Shown piece after piece: positions 63,662 to 64,000 of a stretch of 64,000 nucleotides of DNA. Below the pieces are notes generated by a model that did no database searches, was not told where the DNA came from, and saw only the letters and a list, made by a program, of their open reading frames with translations. Position 1 is the first letter of the stretch. Each line of letters opens with the position of its first letter. A program made the position numbers and the translations under genes. Where the stretch lies: positions 496,001 to 560,000 of the forward strand of contig CANLXA010000003.1 in assembly GCA_947494975.1 (NCBI GenBank), given 5' to 3'. The DNA is from an uncultured Roseicyclus sp. (GTDB lineage Bacteria > Pseudomonadota > Alphaproteobacteria > Rhodobacterales > Rhodobacteraceae).

Positions 63662-64000
63662 GCACCAGACCGCTGCCCCTCGGCCACCCGGCGGTGAGAG
63701 TCCGGCGAAGATCATGACAGTGTCATTCCTCGTCGCGCTTGCCTGTTCCCTTGTTGTCTCCGCCGCCGCCATCTGGCTCGAACCGCGACAGCAGGCGCAT
63801 CTGGAGGCCGAACGCGCGGCCCGCATGGCCGCGATGCTGGACACCTTGCCGGGCATGGCAGACGTTTTGGCCGAGAGCGGTGCGGACAGTCTGAACACCT
63901 ATCTGGTGGACCTGTCGACCGGGCAGTTTATCGACGATGTCCCGCCCGACACCTACGACATGACCGCCGCCGCAAATGACCCCGAGACCGCCGTTGCCAT
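63654..64000 (+). CDS. NqrC-like subunit, N-terminal part (cut by window edge)
   Basis: The first about 115 codons are present. An N-terminal tail is followed by one transmembrane helix, TVSFLVALACSLVVSAAAIW, then LEPRQQAHLEAERAARMAAML, as in NqrC ('V-CS-VVS-AAV-L-P-Q'). The periplasmic FMN-binding domain with its SGAT site lies beyond the edge. The ATG overlaps the nqrB-like stop by 8 bp. Confidence 0.75.
   Translation, partial: MDEHQTAAPRPPGGESPAKIMTVSFLVALACSLVVSAAAIWLEPRQQAHLEAERAARMAAMLDTLPGMADVLAESGADSLNTYLVDLSTGQFIDDVPPDTYDMTAAANDPETAVA

Noticed and set aside
1-64000. CRISPR arrays, rRNA genes, riboswitches, complete insertion sequences, prophage genes
   Set aside because: I looked for regularly spaced repeats, rRNA core sequences, conserved riboswitch cores and structural phage genes and saw none. 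The only IS evidence is a transposase fragment and a pair of imperfect arms.

Overview
The window looks like a chromosome segment of a marine-type Rhodobacteraceae (Roseobacter-group) alphaproteobacterium. The evidence is high GC with strong G/C third positions, an IalB-family protein, a lipid A-type acyl carrier protein beside lpxD, abundant ABC and catabolic operons with 4-bp ATGA overlaps, BigR/Blh sulfide genes and FnrL-like TTGAY-N4-RTCAA boxes. Identification to genus is not possible from the sequence alone.

Left part (1-9.7 kb) is mostly housekeeping: the N-terminus of a HerA-like ATPase, a candidate small RNA with an anti-Shine-Dalgarno loop, ialB, an envelope block (L,D-transpeptidase, lpxD, acyl carrier protein, ketoacyl synthase), a Tat-exported DUF882 murein peptidase and msrB-msrA. 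From 7.8 to 17.0 kb a nine-gene minus-strand operon joins a sugar-type ABC importer to a SnoaL-like protein, a bicupin, an RraA-like aldolase, an Ldh2-type dehydrogenase and a PfkB kinase. This is a coherent catabolic route for an unidentified carbohydrate or acid.

The middle (17-37 kb) is the accessory zone. tRNA-Arg(CCG) and dusA are followed by an 8.1-kb block encoding a BMP-type nucleobase ABC importer, an amidase and a CodA-like deaminase. On its far side lies a diverged second copy of the first 19 codons of dusA and of its upstream region, at exactly the same spacing. This is the signature of an element integrated into the 5' end of dusA, now without a visible integrase. Beyond it lie a decayed parDE toxin-antitoxin pair, a LysR/MATE/ABA4-like group, small membrane proteins, three methyltransferases, broken VOC and GNAT-like genes, and IS3-family debris around a methyltransferase that looks imported.

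The right part (36.7-64 kb) reads as a redox and low-oxygen region. It has a sulfide/persulfide module (carbonic anhydrase, Blh, BigR, rhodanese, SulP), a Ca2+-type P-ATPase, a phasin, a flavodoxin-ABC-FtsX-HlyD exporter operon and a second BMP-type ABC importer. These are followed by a tightly coupled operon of acyl-CoA synthetase, fused pyruvate-dehydrogenase-type E1, E2 and a dedicated acyl carrier protein. At the end a pentaheme cytochrome plus CPA2 antiporter operon diverges from a shortened, divergent Nqr-like operon (nqrA-, nqrB- and nqrC-like, the last cut by the edge). FNR/FnrL-type palindromes sit in four intergenic regions here, two of them perfect, so the Nqr-like/cytochrome unit and the E1-E2-ACP operon are probably controlled together by oxygen. 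These two units are the best candidates for undescribed biology, with the dusA island third.
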